NCBI RefSeq assembly: GCF_031326205.1 | Contig: NZ_CP133721.1 | Location: 1,798,001 to 1,862,000, forward strand | Length of the DNA: 64,000 nt | Direction of reading: 5' to 3' | Source: Flavobacterium sp. 20NA77.7 | GTDB taxonomy: Bacteria > Bacteroidota > Bacteroidia > Flavobacteriales > Flavobacteriaceae | In this document: piece by piece, positions 1-8,582 of the stretch | How the letters are laid out: every line of letters begins with the position of its first letter | How positions within the stretch are numbered: position 1 is the first letter of the stretch | Position numbers and translations under genes: made by a program | The notes under the pieces: generated by a model | Told to the model about the DNA's origin: nothing | Seen by the model: the letters and a program-made list of their open reading frames with translations, nothing else | Database searches by the model: none

Positions 1-1
1 T

Positions 2-409
2 TTTATCTTTTAAATCGTCAATAGATGGTGGTGGTGTATCAACTGTTTGTTTATCAACAATAACAGGAGGTACAAATTTCACCACATCAACAATTGATTT
101 GGTTTGTTTTACAGGCTCTACCTTTTGCTCGATGATTTTTTTTGGCTCATCTTTTTTAGGCTGTTCAATACTTTTTAATTCAACTTTAGTGATTTTTTCT
201 TCTTCATTAGCTTTAGCTACTTTTTGATAAAAAAGATAACCATAATATGAGAACACCAACGTACAAGTAAAAAGAAAAACAAACAAAAGCGCTTTCATTG
301 TAGTTCTTGGATTTGTTTGTCTCAATTCGTAAGCTCCATAACTTTTGTTACGACCAGCAAAAACGGTGTTTAACCAGCTATCGTGGAATAAGTTTATTTT
401 TGAACTCAT
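2..409 (-). CDS. tonB: TonB energy transducer (truncated by window edge)
   Basis: Couples the inner-membrane proton motive force to TonB-dependent outer-membrane receptors. The first ~136 residues are visible; the C-terminal receptor-binding domain lies beyond base 1. The N-terminus carries the Bacteroidota TonB box NKSYGAYELR at about residues 20-29. One membrane segment follows (about residues 42-64), then a Lys/Glu/Pro-rich periplasmic linker (EQPKKDEPKK, PPVIVD, TPPPS). The start is the ATG at 409-407. It follows the second exbD gene by 22 bases, so exbB-exbD-exbD-tonB reads as one minus-strand operon. The family call is firm from the N-terminus and neighbours even without the C-terminal domain. 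Confidence 0.9.
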   Translation of the reverse strand, partial: MSSKINLFHDSWLNTVFAGRNKSYGAYELRQTNPRTTMKALLFVFLFTCTLVFSYYGYLFYQKVAKANEEEKITKVELKSIEQPKKDEPKKIIEQKVEPVKQTKSIVDVVKFVPPVIVDKQTVDTPPPSIDDLKDK

Positions 410-431
410 AATTTAATTTTTAAAAGTTATG

Positions 432-1001
432 TTATTTAATTCCTTTGTCTTCAAGCATTTTTAAATCTTCAAGTGTAGTATCTACAATGGCATATACTTT
501 TGTTTTTGTAATGGCCATTTCGTCTAAGATGTCTACTAAATTTTTATAATTTGAAGATTTTGATGCTTTAATCAATATCGTTAATCCATCTTTTTCTGGA
601 TTTCCTCCCAAACCAGCTACTCTAGCCTTAACATCTTCTTGTTTTGCTAAAATTACTTTTCTGATACCTTTTCCACCATAGCTTTCTACTTTTGGTGTAC
701 CTTCTAAAGGTTCTTTTGCTTGACCAATGTAATACACCAACTTGTTGTCACTTCCTAACACTACCGTCATGGTTCTCCATGCTGGTGTTTCTGGCGGTGG
801 TGCATCTTCCGTTTTAGGTTTATCTTTATCTGGTAAGGCTAAATCCATTGATTGTGGCTTAGACAATGTAGTGGTTAAGATGAAGAATGTAATTAACAAG
901 AAGGCTAAATCCACCATCGCTGTTAAATCTACCCCAGGGTTAGATTTTTTACTTCTTACCTTGCCGCCTTTATCGCCGCCGCCGGTATTTAATTCTGCCA
1001 T
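432..1001 (-). CDS. exbD: ExbD/TolR-family proton channel subunit, second copy
   Basis: Stator partner of ExbB that channels protons to energise TonB. The single N-terminal membrane helix follows a short cytoplasmic stretch. The motif DLTAMVDLAFLLITFF holds the membrane Asp (D31) that carries protons in the family. The rest (about 45-189) is periplasmic and ends in a segment typical of ExbD folds (LTILIKASKSSNYKNLVDIL). It lies 20 bases downstream of the other exbD and upstream of tonB. The two copies differ strongly after the helix, so they are paralogues with probably distinct places in the complex. Confidence in the family is high. Confidence 0.93.
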   Translation of the reverse strand: MAELNTGGGDKGGKVRSKKSNPGVDLTAMVDLAFLLITFFILTTTLSKPQSMDLALPDKDKPKTEDAPPPETPAWRTMTVVLGSDNKLVYYIGQAKEPLEGTPKVESYGGKGIRKVILAKQEDVKARVAGLGGNPEKDGLTILIKASKSSNYKNLVDILDEMAITKTKVYAIVDTTLEDLKMLEDKGIK

Positions 1002-1021
1002 GTTTTTTTCTTATTATTCAA

Positions 1022-1648
1022 TTAAAAATCTTCACTTCTTAAACCTGTTACTAAGTAAAAGTTATTCACTTTTTGCTTTTGCATCATGTCTAAAATTTTC
1101 TTTACTGTAGGATATTTTTCTTTGCCATCTGCTTTAATTGCAAAATGCAAATCCTTCATTCTTAACTCTTTTAATGCTTCACGTGAAGACATTACCCAGT
1201 CTGCCAATTGACTATTAGAAGAATCTGCAGGCATTTCATATGGAATCCCTTTTTGCAATCCTTCTTTATTTCTTTCAGCTCCTGGTAAAGCAATTAGAGA
1301 TTTTAGCTGCGCTAATGATACTCCAAACCCATCAACCAAAGCAAACTTCGCTTTTTCATCTTCAGAAAATTCCATTTTGTATTTATCAGCCATGATTTCA
1401 AGAGCTTTTACTCTTACATCACGATCTGTCATTCCAAAATAAACGGCACTGTCACCAATAGTAATGGTAGCTAAATCATGTTCTGGCAATTTTGCTTGAA
1501 CTGTTGAAGCTGGAGTATCTACTGGTTTTGGCTCAGGAACTTTTGCTGTGGCTGTCATGATAAAAAAGGACAATAATAAGAACGCTACGTCACACATAGC
1601 TGTCATGTCTATTTTGTTGCTCTTTTTTGATATTTTTATTTTTGCCAT
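1022..1648 (-). CDS. exbD: ExbD/TolR-family proton channel subunit, first copy
   Basis: Second ExbD-like stator subunit of the TonB motor, 208 residues. The membrane helix motif DMTAMCDVAFLLLSFF contains the conserved proton-carrying Asp (D20). The periplasmic part is longer than in the neighbouring copy. It has an inserted region around residues 80-150 before the usual C-terminal fold (FAIKADGKEKYPTVKKILDMM). It lies 23 bases after exbB and 20 before the second exbD. Tandem unequal exbD genes are common in Flavobacteriia TonB operons; the division of labour between them is not evident from sequence. Confidence 0.92.
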   Translation of the reverse strand: MAKIKISKKSNKIDMTAMCDVAFLLLSFFIMTATAKVPEPKPVDTPASTVQAKLPEHDLATITIGDSAVYFGMTDRDVRVKALEIMADKYKMEFSEDEKAKFALVDGFGVSLAQLKSLIALPGAERNKEGLQKGIPYEMPADSSNSQLADWVMSSREALKELRMKDLHFAIKADGKEKYPTVKKILDMMQKQKVNNFYLVTGLRSEDF

Positions 1649-1671
1649 CTTTACTTAATTGTATAAATTAA

Positions 1672-2481
1672 TTATTTATTTCTGTTGAAAGCTTGCGTAA
1701 TAGCAAAACCTGCTTCATCAATATAATAAGTTAATGTATCAATTTTAGATGTGAAATAGTTATATGCAATAATTGCAAATGTAGAAGTAGCAATACCAGT
1801 TAATGTATTTACAAGTGCCTCAGAGATACCAACCGCTAAAGCTGCTTGATCTGGGGTTCCAGCCGCACCTAGCTCTTGGAAAGCTTTGATCATACCTGAT
1901 ACCGTTCCTAATAATCCACATAATGTACCAATAGATACTAAAGTAGAAAGAATTGTCATATTTTTTTCTAACATTGGCATTTCTAAAGATGTAGCTTGCT
2001 CAATTTCTTTTGCGATATTATCAGTAGCTTTTTCAACGTCTAAACCGTCTTTTTTAACTTGCTCAGATTTTAACAAACCTGCTTTTACAACGTTAGCCAC
2101 AGAACCTTGTTGTTCATCACATGCAGCAAGTGCAGCATTTACATCTCCAGACTTAACACTTGAAATTACATTTTTAACAAAAGTATCTAAATTACCTTTT
2201 CCAGAAACTTTAGATAAAACTATAAATCTTTCAACAGAGAAAGTAATTGTCATCAATAAAAAGCCTAATAATACTGGTACAATATAACCTCCTAGGTACA
2301 TTGTTCCTAATATGTTTTTTGGAGCATGTTTCTCAGCATCATTAAAATTACTTGCTGAACCTAATACATATGCCCAAACTAGGAATCCGACAATAATACA
2401 TGCAATAATTGCAATACCTGTGAACATTCCAACTCCTTTACTTTCTTTGTTCTCTACAGAAACGTTTAAATCCTGTGCCAT
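1672..2481 (-). CDS. exbB: ExbB/MotA/TolQ-type proton channel protein
   Basis: Inner-membrane channel protein that pairs with ExbD to drive TonB. It has 269 residues with an extra N-terminal membrane helix (about 18-41) before the three family helices: about 62-82 ahead of the long cytoplasmic loop, then two helices around 178-200 and 218-243. The region LSTLVSIGTLCGLLGTVSGMI, described here by its ends only (about residues 178-198), is the hallmark MotA/TolQ/ExbB helix. AALAVGISEALVNTLTGIA follows, the second pore-lining helix. First gene of the operon, with a TANNTTTG box about 65 bases upstream of its ATG. Confidence 0.94.
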   Translation of the reverse strand: MAQDLNVSVENKESKGVGMFTGIAIIACIIVGFLVWAYVLGSASNFNDAEKHAPKNILGTMYLGGYIVPVLLGFLLMTITFSVERFIVLSKVSGKGNLDTFVKNVISSVKSGDVNAALAACDEQQGSVANVVKAGLLKSEQVKKDGLDVEKATDNIAKEIEQATSLEMPMLEKNMTILSTLVSIGTLCGLLGTVSGMIKAFQELGAAGTPDQAALAVGISEALVNTLTGIATSTFAIIAYNYFTSKIDTLTYYIDEAGFAITQAFNRNK

Positions 2482-2545
2482 TTTCTTAATTTTTAGTTTA
2501 AATTGATTAATAAATTATTTAATTAATTTGATTTATGTTAAGTCG

Positions 2546-2553
2546 CAAATTTA
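2546..2553 (-). promoter_or_regulatory. Promoter -7 box for the exbB operon
   Basis: On the minus strand this reads TAAATTTG, a full match to the Bacteroidota -7 consensus TANNTTTG, about 65 bases upstream of the exbB ATG. No clear -33 TTG is found at the usual spacing; a T-rich tract occupies that position instead. Confidence 0.45.
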
Positions 2554-2733
2554 TATGAATTAGACTTTAAAAAAAAACTAAATCAATAAAAATTAACATT
2601 AACATAATCTTAAAAACAAATATTATACCAAAAACAAAGTGAACTATATTATTTTTTTATTAATAAAAATGCAGTTTAGGTTAAAAATTAAAAATCATAC
2701 TCAAACATAAAGTTGTTTTTTAAGGCATTCAGG

Positions 2734-2765
2734 TTGTTTTTTTTAAATTATTTATAATAATTTTG
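2734..2765 (+). promoter_or_regulatory. Candidate promoter for the DMT-like gene
   Basis: TTG at 2734-2736, a 21-base spacer and TAATTTTG at 2758-2765 match the TTG/TANNTTTG promoter pattern of Bacteroidota. The start codon is 88 bases further on. The A/T-rich context makes chance matches easier. Confidence 0.42.
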
Positions 2766-2853
2766 TTTTCGAAAAAAAACGCATTAAAAAATTCATCTAA
2801 GCTGTATTTTTAAAAATCTTGCAGGAATTAATTTAGCGTTTAAACCTCAATTG

Positions 2854-3222
2854 ATGAAGGGAATTATTACAATAGGATTATTAGTGTTATCCAATGTATT
2901 TATGACATTAGCTTGGTATGGTCATTTAAAATTTAAAGAATTCAAATTATTTGAAAATGCCGGTTTGCTTACTCTAATATTTATTAGTTGGGGATTAGCC
3001 TTATTTGAATATTTTTTTCAAGTACCTGCAAATAAAATAGGTTTTCAAGGCAATGGAGGTCCTTTTTCTTTATTACAGTTAAAAGTCATTCAGGAAGTAA
3101 TTACTCTACTAATTTTTGTTACTTTTAGTTTTTTATTCTTCAAAAACGAGACCTTAAAATGGAATCATATATTAGGATTTTGTTTTTTAATTTTAGCCGT
3201 TTATTTTATTTTTAAAAAGTAA
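2854..3222 (+). CDS. DMT-family (DUF486-like) small membrane protein
   Basis: A 122-residue, four-helix membrane protein. The N-terminus ITIGLLVLSNVFMTLAWYGH, the glutamine/proline segment FEYFFQVPANKIGF and the C-terminal GFCFLILAVYFIFK fit the DUF486 family, distant small relatives of drug/metabolite transporters. The substrate is unknown. An upstream TTG at 2851 is in frame, but the ATG at 2854 gives the family's usual start. The cupin gene follows 14 bases later on the same strand, so they may be co-transcribed. Confidence 0.8.
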   Translation: MKGIITIGLLVLSNVFMTLAWYGHLKFKEFKLFENAGLLTLIFISWGLALFEYFFQVPANKIGFQGNGGPFSLLQLKVIQEVITLLIFVTFSFLFFKNETLKWNHILGFCFLILAVYFIFKK

Positions 3223-3236
3223 TACTACAAATTCAA

Positions 3237-3602
3237 ATGAAAAAATATACCATACAAAAGACGCCATTTATAGTTCCAACCACAGATGGAAAAAGGATTG
3301 CTGAGCACCACGGTTTAGCTAGTACTGCAAACCCTGAAATTTCACTTGCACATATGATTGCGCCACCAGGCTGGAGTGAACCTTTTCAAACACCAGAATT
3401 TGATGAATATACTTTTATTATTCGCGGAAAAAAACAATTTATTATCGAAGAGGAACAAATTATTTTAGAAGCTGGTCAATCTATTAAAATTGAAAAAAAT
3501 ACGAGGGTTCAATATTCCAATCCATTTAACGAACCGTGTGAGTATATTGCTATTTGTAAACCTGCATTTGATTTTACAAAAGTACACAGAGAAGATTTTT
3601 AA
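3237..3602 (+). CDS. Cupin-domain protein lacking the usual metal ligands
   Basis: A 121-residue single-domain cupin. The first cupin motif is represented by FDEYTFIIRGKKQFIIEEE (about 59-77) and the second by the region around LEAGQSIKIEKNTRVQYSNP. The His-X-His and following His that bind metal in enzymatic cupins are absent, so it is more likely a binding or regulatory protein than a dioxygenase. Its stop codon overlaps that of kmo, which runs the other way, by four bases. The convergent placement next to a kynurenine operon is suggestive, but it does not resemble the larger 3-hydroxyanthranilate dioxygenase. Function unknown. Confidence 0.75.
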   Translation: MKKYTIQKTPFIVPTTDGKRIAEHHGLASTANPEISLAHMIAPPGWSEPFQTPEFDEYTFIIRGKKQFIIEEEQIILEAGQSIKIEKNTRVQYSNPFNEPCEYIAICKPAFDFTKVHREDF

Positions 3603-4945
3603 TCTTTTTGAAGTAAGTTTAAAATTTTTGTTTCAACTTCTTCAGAATTCCATTTGTTTTCAATGTCTGGCATTTGCATGATTTGTTCCATAATTTGATT
3701 TTGGAAATCGCCTATAGCTAATGCTTCAGAATAAGGTTGATGACTGAAAGTTACTCTACTATATAAAGGCACCCATTTTTCAGGATGTTTTTCTGAGAAC
3801 CACTTTTCAATTTTCTTTTGCAATAAAAATTTAGCATCTGCTGTTTTGGCACTCATTTCCATAAAGTTTCGATACGAAAGTTCCGCAATAGCGTCGGCAT
3901 TTGGTTTTCTTTCCAATTGATATTCTTTAAATATAGTGTGCCAATCATCACCATATTGTTCAATTTTTTCCATCAATATGGTTATGTCTTCAAAACCGGC
4001 ATTCATACCGTGACCATAAAATGGAACAATAGCATGCGCTGCATCACCAATAAGTGCTACTTTATCTTCAAAAGCCCATGGATAACATTTCATTGTAACT
4101 AAATAGCTTGTGGGATTTCGGTAAAAATCCTCTATCAAATTTGGCAATACTTCTTTTGTATCTGGGAAATATTCTGCAAAAAAATCAACCAGCTTTGATT
4201 TATCTTGTAGGGTTTCAAATGAATTTTCTCCTTGATGCGGCATAAATAACGTACACGTAAATGTGCCATCAGGGTTTGCCAATGCCATCAACATGAAATT
4301 TCGTCTAGGCCATATGTGTAATGAATTTTTATCTAATTTATGGGTTCCATCAGCATTAGCAGGAATATGAAGCTCTTTGTATCCTAATGGAATAAATTCT
4401 TGGGAATAATTAAACATACTTTGTCGCTGCATGCGGTGTCTTACTCTTGAAAACGCGCCATCTGCTCCAAAAATTTTATCATATTTTAGCTCATTCCAAA
4501 CTCCTCTTTCCTCTTCGCCTTCATGAAGTGTGGCTGTGTTTAGTGTGACATCCCAAACTTTATGATTGAAATAAAATACAACACCTGCCTGTTCCGCTAA
4601 ATCGACCATTTTTTTATTTAAATTACCCCTTGATAATGAAAAAATAGCTTCGCCTTCTTTTCCGTAATATTGATAATTTAGAGGCTCGTGAGGCAAATGA
4701 ATAGCACGCTTATCTACAGGAATACCAATCTGCTTAATTTCGTCAACTAAACCAATTTTTTCTAAAGCACGCCAACCTCTATTTGACATTACTAAATTTA
4801 TAGATCTTCCAGAAAAATTTATTTTCCTAATATCTGGACTTCTATCATATACATGAACTGTATGACCCAGTTTTTTTAAATAAATAGCTAACAGCGTACC
4901 TACTAAACCAGAACCTACAATAGCTATTTTTTGGGGTGTTTGCAT
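3599..4945 (-). CDS. kmo: Kynurenine 3-monooxygenase (FAD-dependent)
   Basis: Hydroxylates L-kynurenine to 3-hydroxykynurenine using NADPH and O2. It has the N-terminal dinucleotide-binding fold (IAIVGSGLVGTLLAIYL, about 7-23), an acidic residue after strand 2 (VHVYDRSPD), the NADPH/FAD-contacting GADGAFSRVR (about 160) and the FAD ribityl motif ALIGDAAHAIVPFYGHGMNAG (described by its ends; about residues 295-315). The GRSINLVMSNRGW stretch is typical of KMO rather than of other group A monooxygenases. 448 residues is normal. It starts 7 bases after the ureohydrolase gene, in a kynU-ureohydrolase-kmo operon. Confidence 0.9.
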   Translation of the reverse strand: MQTPQKIAIVGSGLVGTLLAIYLKKLGHTVHVYDRSPDIRKINFSGRSINLVMSNRGWRALEKIGLVDEIKQIGIPVDKRAIHLPHEPLNYQYYGKEGEAIFSLSRGNLNKKMVDLAEQAGVVFYFNHKVWDVTLNTATLHEGEEERGVWNELKYDKIFGADGAFSRVRHRMQRQSMFNYSQEFIPLGYKELHIPANADGTHKLDKNSLHIWPRRNFMLMALANPDGTFTCTLFMPHQGENSFETLQDKSKLVDFFAEYFPDTKEVLPNLIEDFYRNPTSYLVTMKCYPWAFEDKVALIGDAAHAIVPFYGHGMNAGFEDITILMEKIEQYGDDWHTIFKEYQLERKPNADAIAELSYRNFMEMSAKTADAKFLLQKKIEKWFSEKHPEKWVPLYSRVTFSHQPYSEALAIGDFQNQIMEQIMQMPDIENKWNSEEVETKILNLLQKD

Positions 4946-4952
4946 GATTTTT

Positions 4953-6032
4953 CTAAAAATTGAGTGTCGTTCCCACAGGCAACTTATTGTTTTTTGCTAA
5001 TACCCCACACATGTGAAACAACATTCTAGCTCCTACATTTCCGTCCCAATCGTCAGACTCACCGGGTGCTACTTCTACTAAGTCAAAACCAATAATATCT
5101 TTACCTGAATCTGCTAGTAAATTAAATAAATAAGTCGCTTGTTCGAAAGAAAATCCTCCAGGAACTGGCGTGCCTGTATTAGGGCAATACCAAGGATACA
5201 TACCATCAATATCAAAAGATATACAAACTTTTTGAGGCAATTGTGCTATAATTTCTTCACATTGTTGCTTCCATGTTTTGCCTTCAAATTGTGCCTTTTT
5301 TAAATCACTATCTGTAAATACTTTCACTCTGCCTTTTGCTTGCTGTACCACATCTACTTCTTGTTCACAAAAATCTCTAATTCCCACTTGTACAATTTTT
5401 GAAACTTGAGATAGTTGTAACGTATTATACATGATAGAAGCGTGGGAATATGTGAACCCTTCGTAAGCAATACGCAAATCCATGTGAGCATCTAAATGCA
5501 AGATGCCGAACGAATCATGCGTTGCTGCTAATGCTTCATAATAGCCAAGTGGTGTACTATGATCACCACCAAGCAAAACCACTTTTTTACCTTTACTTTG
5601 CCAAAATTGAATTCGTTCTTTTACTTCAGTATGTAATTCACGGCATACTTTATTTATTTTATCTAAATCGGCTTGTAGAACAGGAAATGTGGCTACGTCT
5701 TCCCCTTTTTCTAATGCTTCAATTATAGGCTGCGCTAAACTTTTATGTTTTTCTGAATTTTTTGCCCAATGTTCGGGCGCTTCATCCATATATATGCCTA
5801 ATTTCCATAATTCTGGAAAATCTTGATGATGTAAATCAACTTGGTAAGAAGCATCTAAAACAGCATTTGGTCCATCTGAAGCTCCTGCTCCATAACTCAC
5901 AGTAACTTCCCAAGGCACAGGTACTATTACAATTTCACTTTCGTCTGCTGTAAAAGGCAATCCAAAAACCGTAGCATCTGCTAAGCCTGGCTGTGATGGA
6001 TCAAAATTATCTATTTTTTGTTGTTTCGTCAT
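4953..6032 (-). CDS. Ureohydrolase (arginase/agmatinase) family protein in the kynurenine operon
   Basis: A 359-residue metal-dependent C-N hydrolase. The binuclear manganese ligands of the family are all visible: GGDHS (155-159, H158), DAHMD (181-185, D181/H183/D185) and SFDID (272-276, D274/D276). The next family residue pair, usually Asp-Pro, is Tyr-Pro here (279-280). The region after it (PNTGTPVPGG) is conserved. Arginase, agmatinase and formimidoylglutamase are the known activities. The altered pocket and the position between kynU (36 bases upstream) and kmo (7 bases downstream) suggest an amide substrate in tryptophan catabolism, possibly N-formylkynurenine. That substrate is inference; the fold is certain. 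Confidence 0.85.
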   Translation of the reverse strand: MTKQQKIDNFDPSQPGLADATVFGLPFTADESEIVIVPVPWEVTVSYGAGASDGPNAVLDASYQVDLHHQDFPELWKLGIYMDEAPEHWAKNSEKHKSLAQPIIEALEKGEDVATFPVLQADLDKINKVCRELHTEVKERIQFWQSKGKKVVLLGGDHSTPLGYYEALAATHDSFGILHLDAHMDLRIAYEGFTYSHASIMYNTLQLSQVSKIVQVGIRDFCEQEVDVVQQAKGRVKVFTDSDLKKAQFEGKTWKQQCEEIIAQLPQKVCISFDIDGMYPWYCPNTGTPVPGGFSFEQATYLFNLLADSGKDIIGFDLVEVAPGESDDWDGNVGARMLFHMCGVLAKNNKLPVGTTLNF

Positions 6033-6068
6033 TTTTTATTCTATTTCAAGTTAAAAATAATTTCTTAC

Positions 6069-7367
6069 CTATTTACTGTTTACTATAATACCTTTTTTTA
6101 AAATTTGCCCAAATTCATACATATCTTCAAAAGAAGTATAAAATGGAACAGGTGCTAATCGAATTACATTTGGTTCTCTCCAATCTGTTACCACGCCATT
6201 TTGCATTAAATAATTAAATAGTTCTTTTCCTTGGCCGTGAAGATATACCGATAACTGGCAACCTCTTTCAGTAGAATTTGAAGGTGTAATTATCTCGAAA
6301 TTAGCTTGTTCTACTTCTTTATCAATTTCTTGTAAAACAAATTCAAGATAAGATGTAATTAAATTTCTTTTTGCAATTAACTTATCCATTCCAACCGCAT
6401 TAAACATTTCAACAGATGCTAAATATGGCGCTAAAGAGAGTACCGGCAAATTACTTACTTGCCAGCCATTTGCTCCCTGAACTGGATCAAAACTTGGTTC
6501 CATTAAAAAACGACGCTCTTTATTATGGCCATACCAACCTGCAAAACGAGCTAAATTTTTATTTGTATGATGTTTTTCATGTACAAAAAAACCTGAAGCA
6601 TTACCTGGTCCAGAATTCATATATTTATAACTACACCACGCAGCGAAATCAACCTGCCAATCGTGTAAATGCATTTCAATATTACCTGCCGCATGGGCTA
6701 AATCCCAACCCACAATAGCGCCTTGATCATGACCTGCTTTAGTGATTGCCTGCATATCAAATACTTGACCTGTATAATAATTTACGCCTCCAATAAGTAC
6801 AAGTGCTAGTTCATCACCTACTTCCTTAATTTTTGCCAACACATCTTCGTGATGAATGTTCAGTTCTCCCTCACGTCTCTTAACCTCTACGATTGCCTCG
6901 CTTGGATTAAACCCAATATTTTTTGCATGAAAAGCAACTTGAGTTTGCAACATATATTGATCTGAAGGAAAGGCTTTTTCTTCGCAAATTATTTTAAACC
7001 TAGTAGTTGTAGGTTGATAAAAAGACACCAATAACAAATGTAAGTTTATCGTTAGCGTATTCATTACACCTACTTCTGAAGGTAAAGCCCCAACAATTTT
7101 ACTTAGTGGCTCACAAAAACGTTCATGGTAATCCCACCAAGGCTTGTCAGAATAAAAATGTCCTTCTACCGCCATATTAGCCCAGTCATTCATGATTTCA
7201 TCTACATACGATTTTGTAATCTTAGGCTGTAACCCTAACGAATTTCCTGTAAAATAAATAACATCTTTACCGTTATGTTGAGGAAAATAAAATTCATTTT
7301 TATAGTGTGCTAATTCATCATTTGCATCTAATTTTTTTGCAAATTCTCTGGTGTTTTGAAAGTTCAT
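6069..7367 (-). CDS. kynU: Kynureninase
   Basis: PLP-dependent cleavage of kynurenine or 3-hydroxykynurenine to anthranilate or 3-hydroxyanthranilate plus alanine. Visible hallmarks are YFTGNSLGLQPK near residue 40, GWDLAHAAGNIEMHLHDW (about 220-240), which includes the Asp that pairs with the PLP ring nitrogen, and the PLP-lysine region WCSYKYMNSGPGNASGFF. Length 432 is usual. It is the first gene of the minus-strand operon with the ureohydrolase and kmo. Tryptophan dioxygenase and 3-hydroxyanthranilate dioxygenase are not in this window. Confidence 0.93.
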   Translation of the reverse strand: MNFQNTREFAKKLDANDELAHYKNEFYFPQHNGKDVIYFTGNSLGLQPKITKSYVDEIMNDWANMAVEGHFYSDKPWWDYHERFCEPLSKIVGALPSEVGVMNTLTINLHLLLVSFYQPTTTRFKIICEEKAFPSDQYMLQTQVAFHAKNIGFNPSEAIVEVKRREGELNIHHEDVLAKIKEVGDELALVLIGGVNYYTGQVFDMQAITKAGHDQGAIVGWDLAHAAGNIEMHLHDWQVDFAAWCSYKYMNSGPGNASGFFVHEKHHTNKNLARFAGWYGHNKERRFLMEPSFDPVQGANGWQVSNLPVLSLAPYLASVEMFNAVGMDKLIAKRNLITSYLEFVLQEIDKEVEQANFEIITPSNSTERGCQLSVYLHGQGKELFNYLMQNGVVTDWREPNVIRLAPVPFYTSFEDMYEFGQILKKGIIVNSK

Positions 7368-7429
7368 TATGGTTTGTTTTTCGGTGGTGTAAATTTAGCA
7401 AATTTTAATGAAAGGTTTGTTAAAATAAG

Positions 7430-7463
7430 AAAGAGGCAGTTAAAAATTAACAGCCTCTCTTTT
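7430..7463 (-). terminator. Rho-independent terminator after queA
   Basis: The inverted repeat AGAGGC (7432-7437) / GCCTCT (7453-7458), extended inward by GTTAA/TTAAC across a mismatch, forms a hairpin. On the minus strand it is followed by a T-rich run. It begins about 20 bases past the queA stop. Confidence 0.7.
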
Positions 7464-7480
7464 ACTTAATATTTTCAAAA

Positions 7481-8530
7481 TTAAAGAATTAACATTGCAT
7501 CTCCATAAGAATAGAAACGGTATTTTTCTTTAATAGCTTCGTCATACGCTTTTTTCATTAAATCATGCCCGCAAAATGCAGAAATCATCATTAATAAAGT
7601 AGATTTTGGCGTATGAAAATTAGTTACCATACAATCTGCTATACTAAAATCATATGGCGGATAAATAAATTTATTTGTCCATCCCACATATGGATTTAAA
7701 GTTCTCATAGAAGACACGGAACTTTCTAAAGCACGCATAGATGTTGTTCCTACACAACAAACTTTAGATTTTCTTACTTTAGCTTTATTTACAATATCAC
7801 AAGATTCTTGTGCAATCATCATTTCTTCAGAGTCCATTTTATGTTTAGATAAATCTTCTACTTCTACAGGATTAAAAGTACCTAAACCAACATGTAATGT
7901 TACTTCTGCAAATTCAATTCCTTTAATTTCTAAACGTTTCATCAAGTGTTTGGAGAAATGCAAACCTGCTGTTGGAGCTGCTACAGCTCCTTCCTCTTTA
8001 GCGTAAATAGTTTGGTAACGTTCTGCATCTTCGGGCGTTACTTCTCTATTGATATATTTTGGAATGGGTGTTTCACCTAGCTCAACTAATTTTTGTCTGA
8101 ATTCTTCATACGAACCATCGTATAAAAAGCGTAACGTTCTTCCACGAGACGTAGTATTGTCAATTACTTCTGCCACAAGAGAATCGTCTTCGCCAAAATA
8201 CAATTTATTACCAATTCTAATTTTACGTGCTGGATCTACTAGTACATCCCAAAGACGTTGTTCTGCATTTAATTCTCTTAACAAAAACACTTCAATACGC
8301 GCTCCTGTTTTTTCTTTATTTCCATAAAGACGTGCTGGAAATACTTTTGTGTTATTTAAAACCATTACATCTCCATCGTCAAAATAATCAATGATATCTT
8401 TAAACATTTTGTGTTCAATAGTTCCTTTTTTTCTATCAACAACCATCAAACGAGACTCATCTCTATTTTCTGCAGGGAATTCGGCAAGTAATTCTTCAGG
8501 TAAATTAAAATTAAAGTGCGATAATTTCAT
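7481..8530 (-). CDS. queA: S-adenosylmethionine:tRNA ribosyltransferase-isomerase
   Basis: Transfers the ribosyl group of SAM to 7-aminomethyl-deazaguanine in tRNA to give epoxyqueuosine. The sequence shows the typical N-terminus ([21 protein letters not shown]), quoted here only as a family start, the [11 protein letters not shown] segment, [16 protein letters not shown], and the catalytic-site block [17 protein letters not shown] (about 187-203). VGLGTFNPV and [13 protein letters not shown] near the C-terminus complete the match. 349 residues is standard. It is transcribed alone: a promoter candidate with a tandem-repeat leader lies upstream and a hairpin terminator downstream. Confidence 0.96.
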   Translation of the reverse strand: MKLSHFNFNLPEELLAEFPAENRDESRLMVVDRKKGTIEHKMFKDIIDYFDDGDVMVLNNTKVFPARLYGNKEKTGARIEVFLLRELNAEQRLWDVLVDPARKIRIGNKLYFGEDDSLVAEVIDNTTSRGRTLRFLYDGSYEEFRQKLVELGETPIPKYINREVTPEDAERYQTIYAKEEGAVAAPTAGLHFSKHLMKRLEIKGIEFAEVTLHVGLGTFNPVEVEDLSKHKMDSEEMMIAQESCDIVNKAKVRKSKVCCVGTTSMRALESSVSSMRTLNPYVGWTNKFIYPPYDFSIADCMVTNFHTPKSTLLMMISAFCGHDLMKKAYDEAIKEKYRFYSYGDAMLIL

Positions 8531-8539
8531 ATAAAATTT

Positions 8540-8566
8540 GAATTTAGAATTTAGAATTTAGAATTT
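8540..8566. repeat. 7-bp tandem repeat in the queA leader
   Basis: Three perfect copies of GAATTTA (8540-8560) plus a partial fourth lie between the queA promoter candidate and its start codon. This would be transcribed as the 5' untranslated region, where slippage could change the leader length. Confidence 0.8.
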
Positions 8567-8582
8567 TTCTAAATATCTGTTG

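Larger units (their letters stand above)
2482..2853. other. AT-rich divergent intergenic region (exbB / DMT-like gene)
   Basis: A 372-base gap between divergent genes with no convincing coding sequence. It is almost entirely A/T homopolymer runs. It contains a minus-strand TANNTTTG box for exbB (2546-2553) and a plus-strand TTG-N21-TAATTTTG candidate for the small membrane-protein gene (2734-2765). No hairpin, tRNA or repeat is obvious. Confidence 0.6.

Noticed and set aside
1886..2287. 133-residue plus-strand open frame across exbB
   Set aside because: Antisense shadow of a well-supported exbB gene with no family resemblance.
3237..3602. Cupin as 3-hydroxyanthranilate 3,4-dioxygenase
   Set aside because: Too short (121 residues) and without the metal-binding His/Glu set of that enzyme, despite the kynurenine neighbours.
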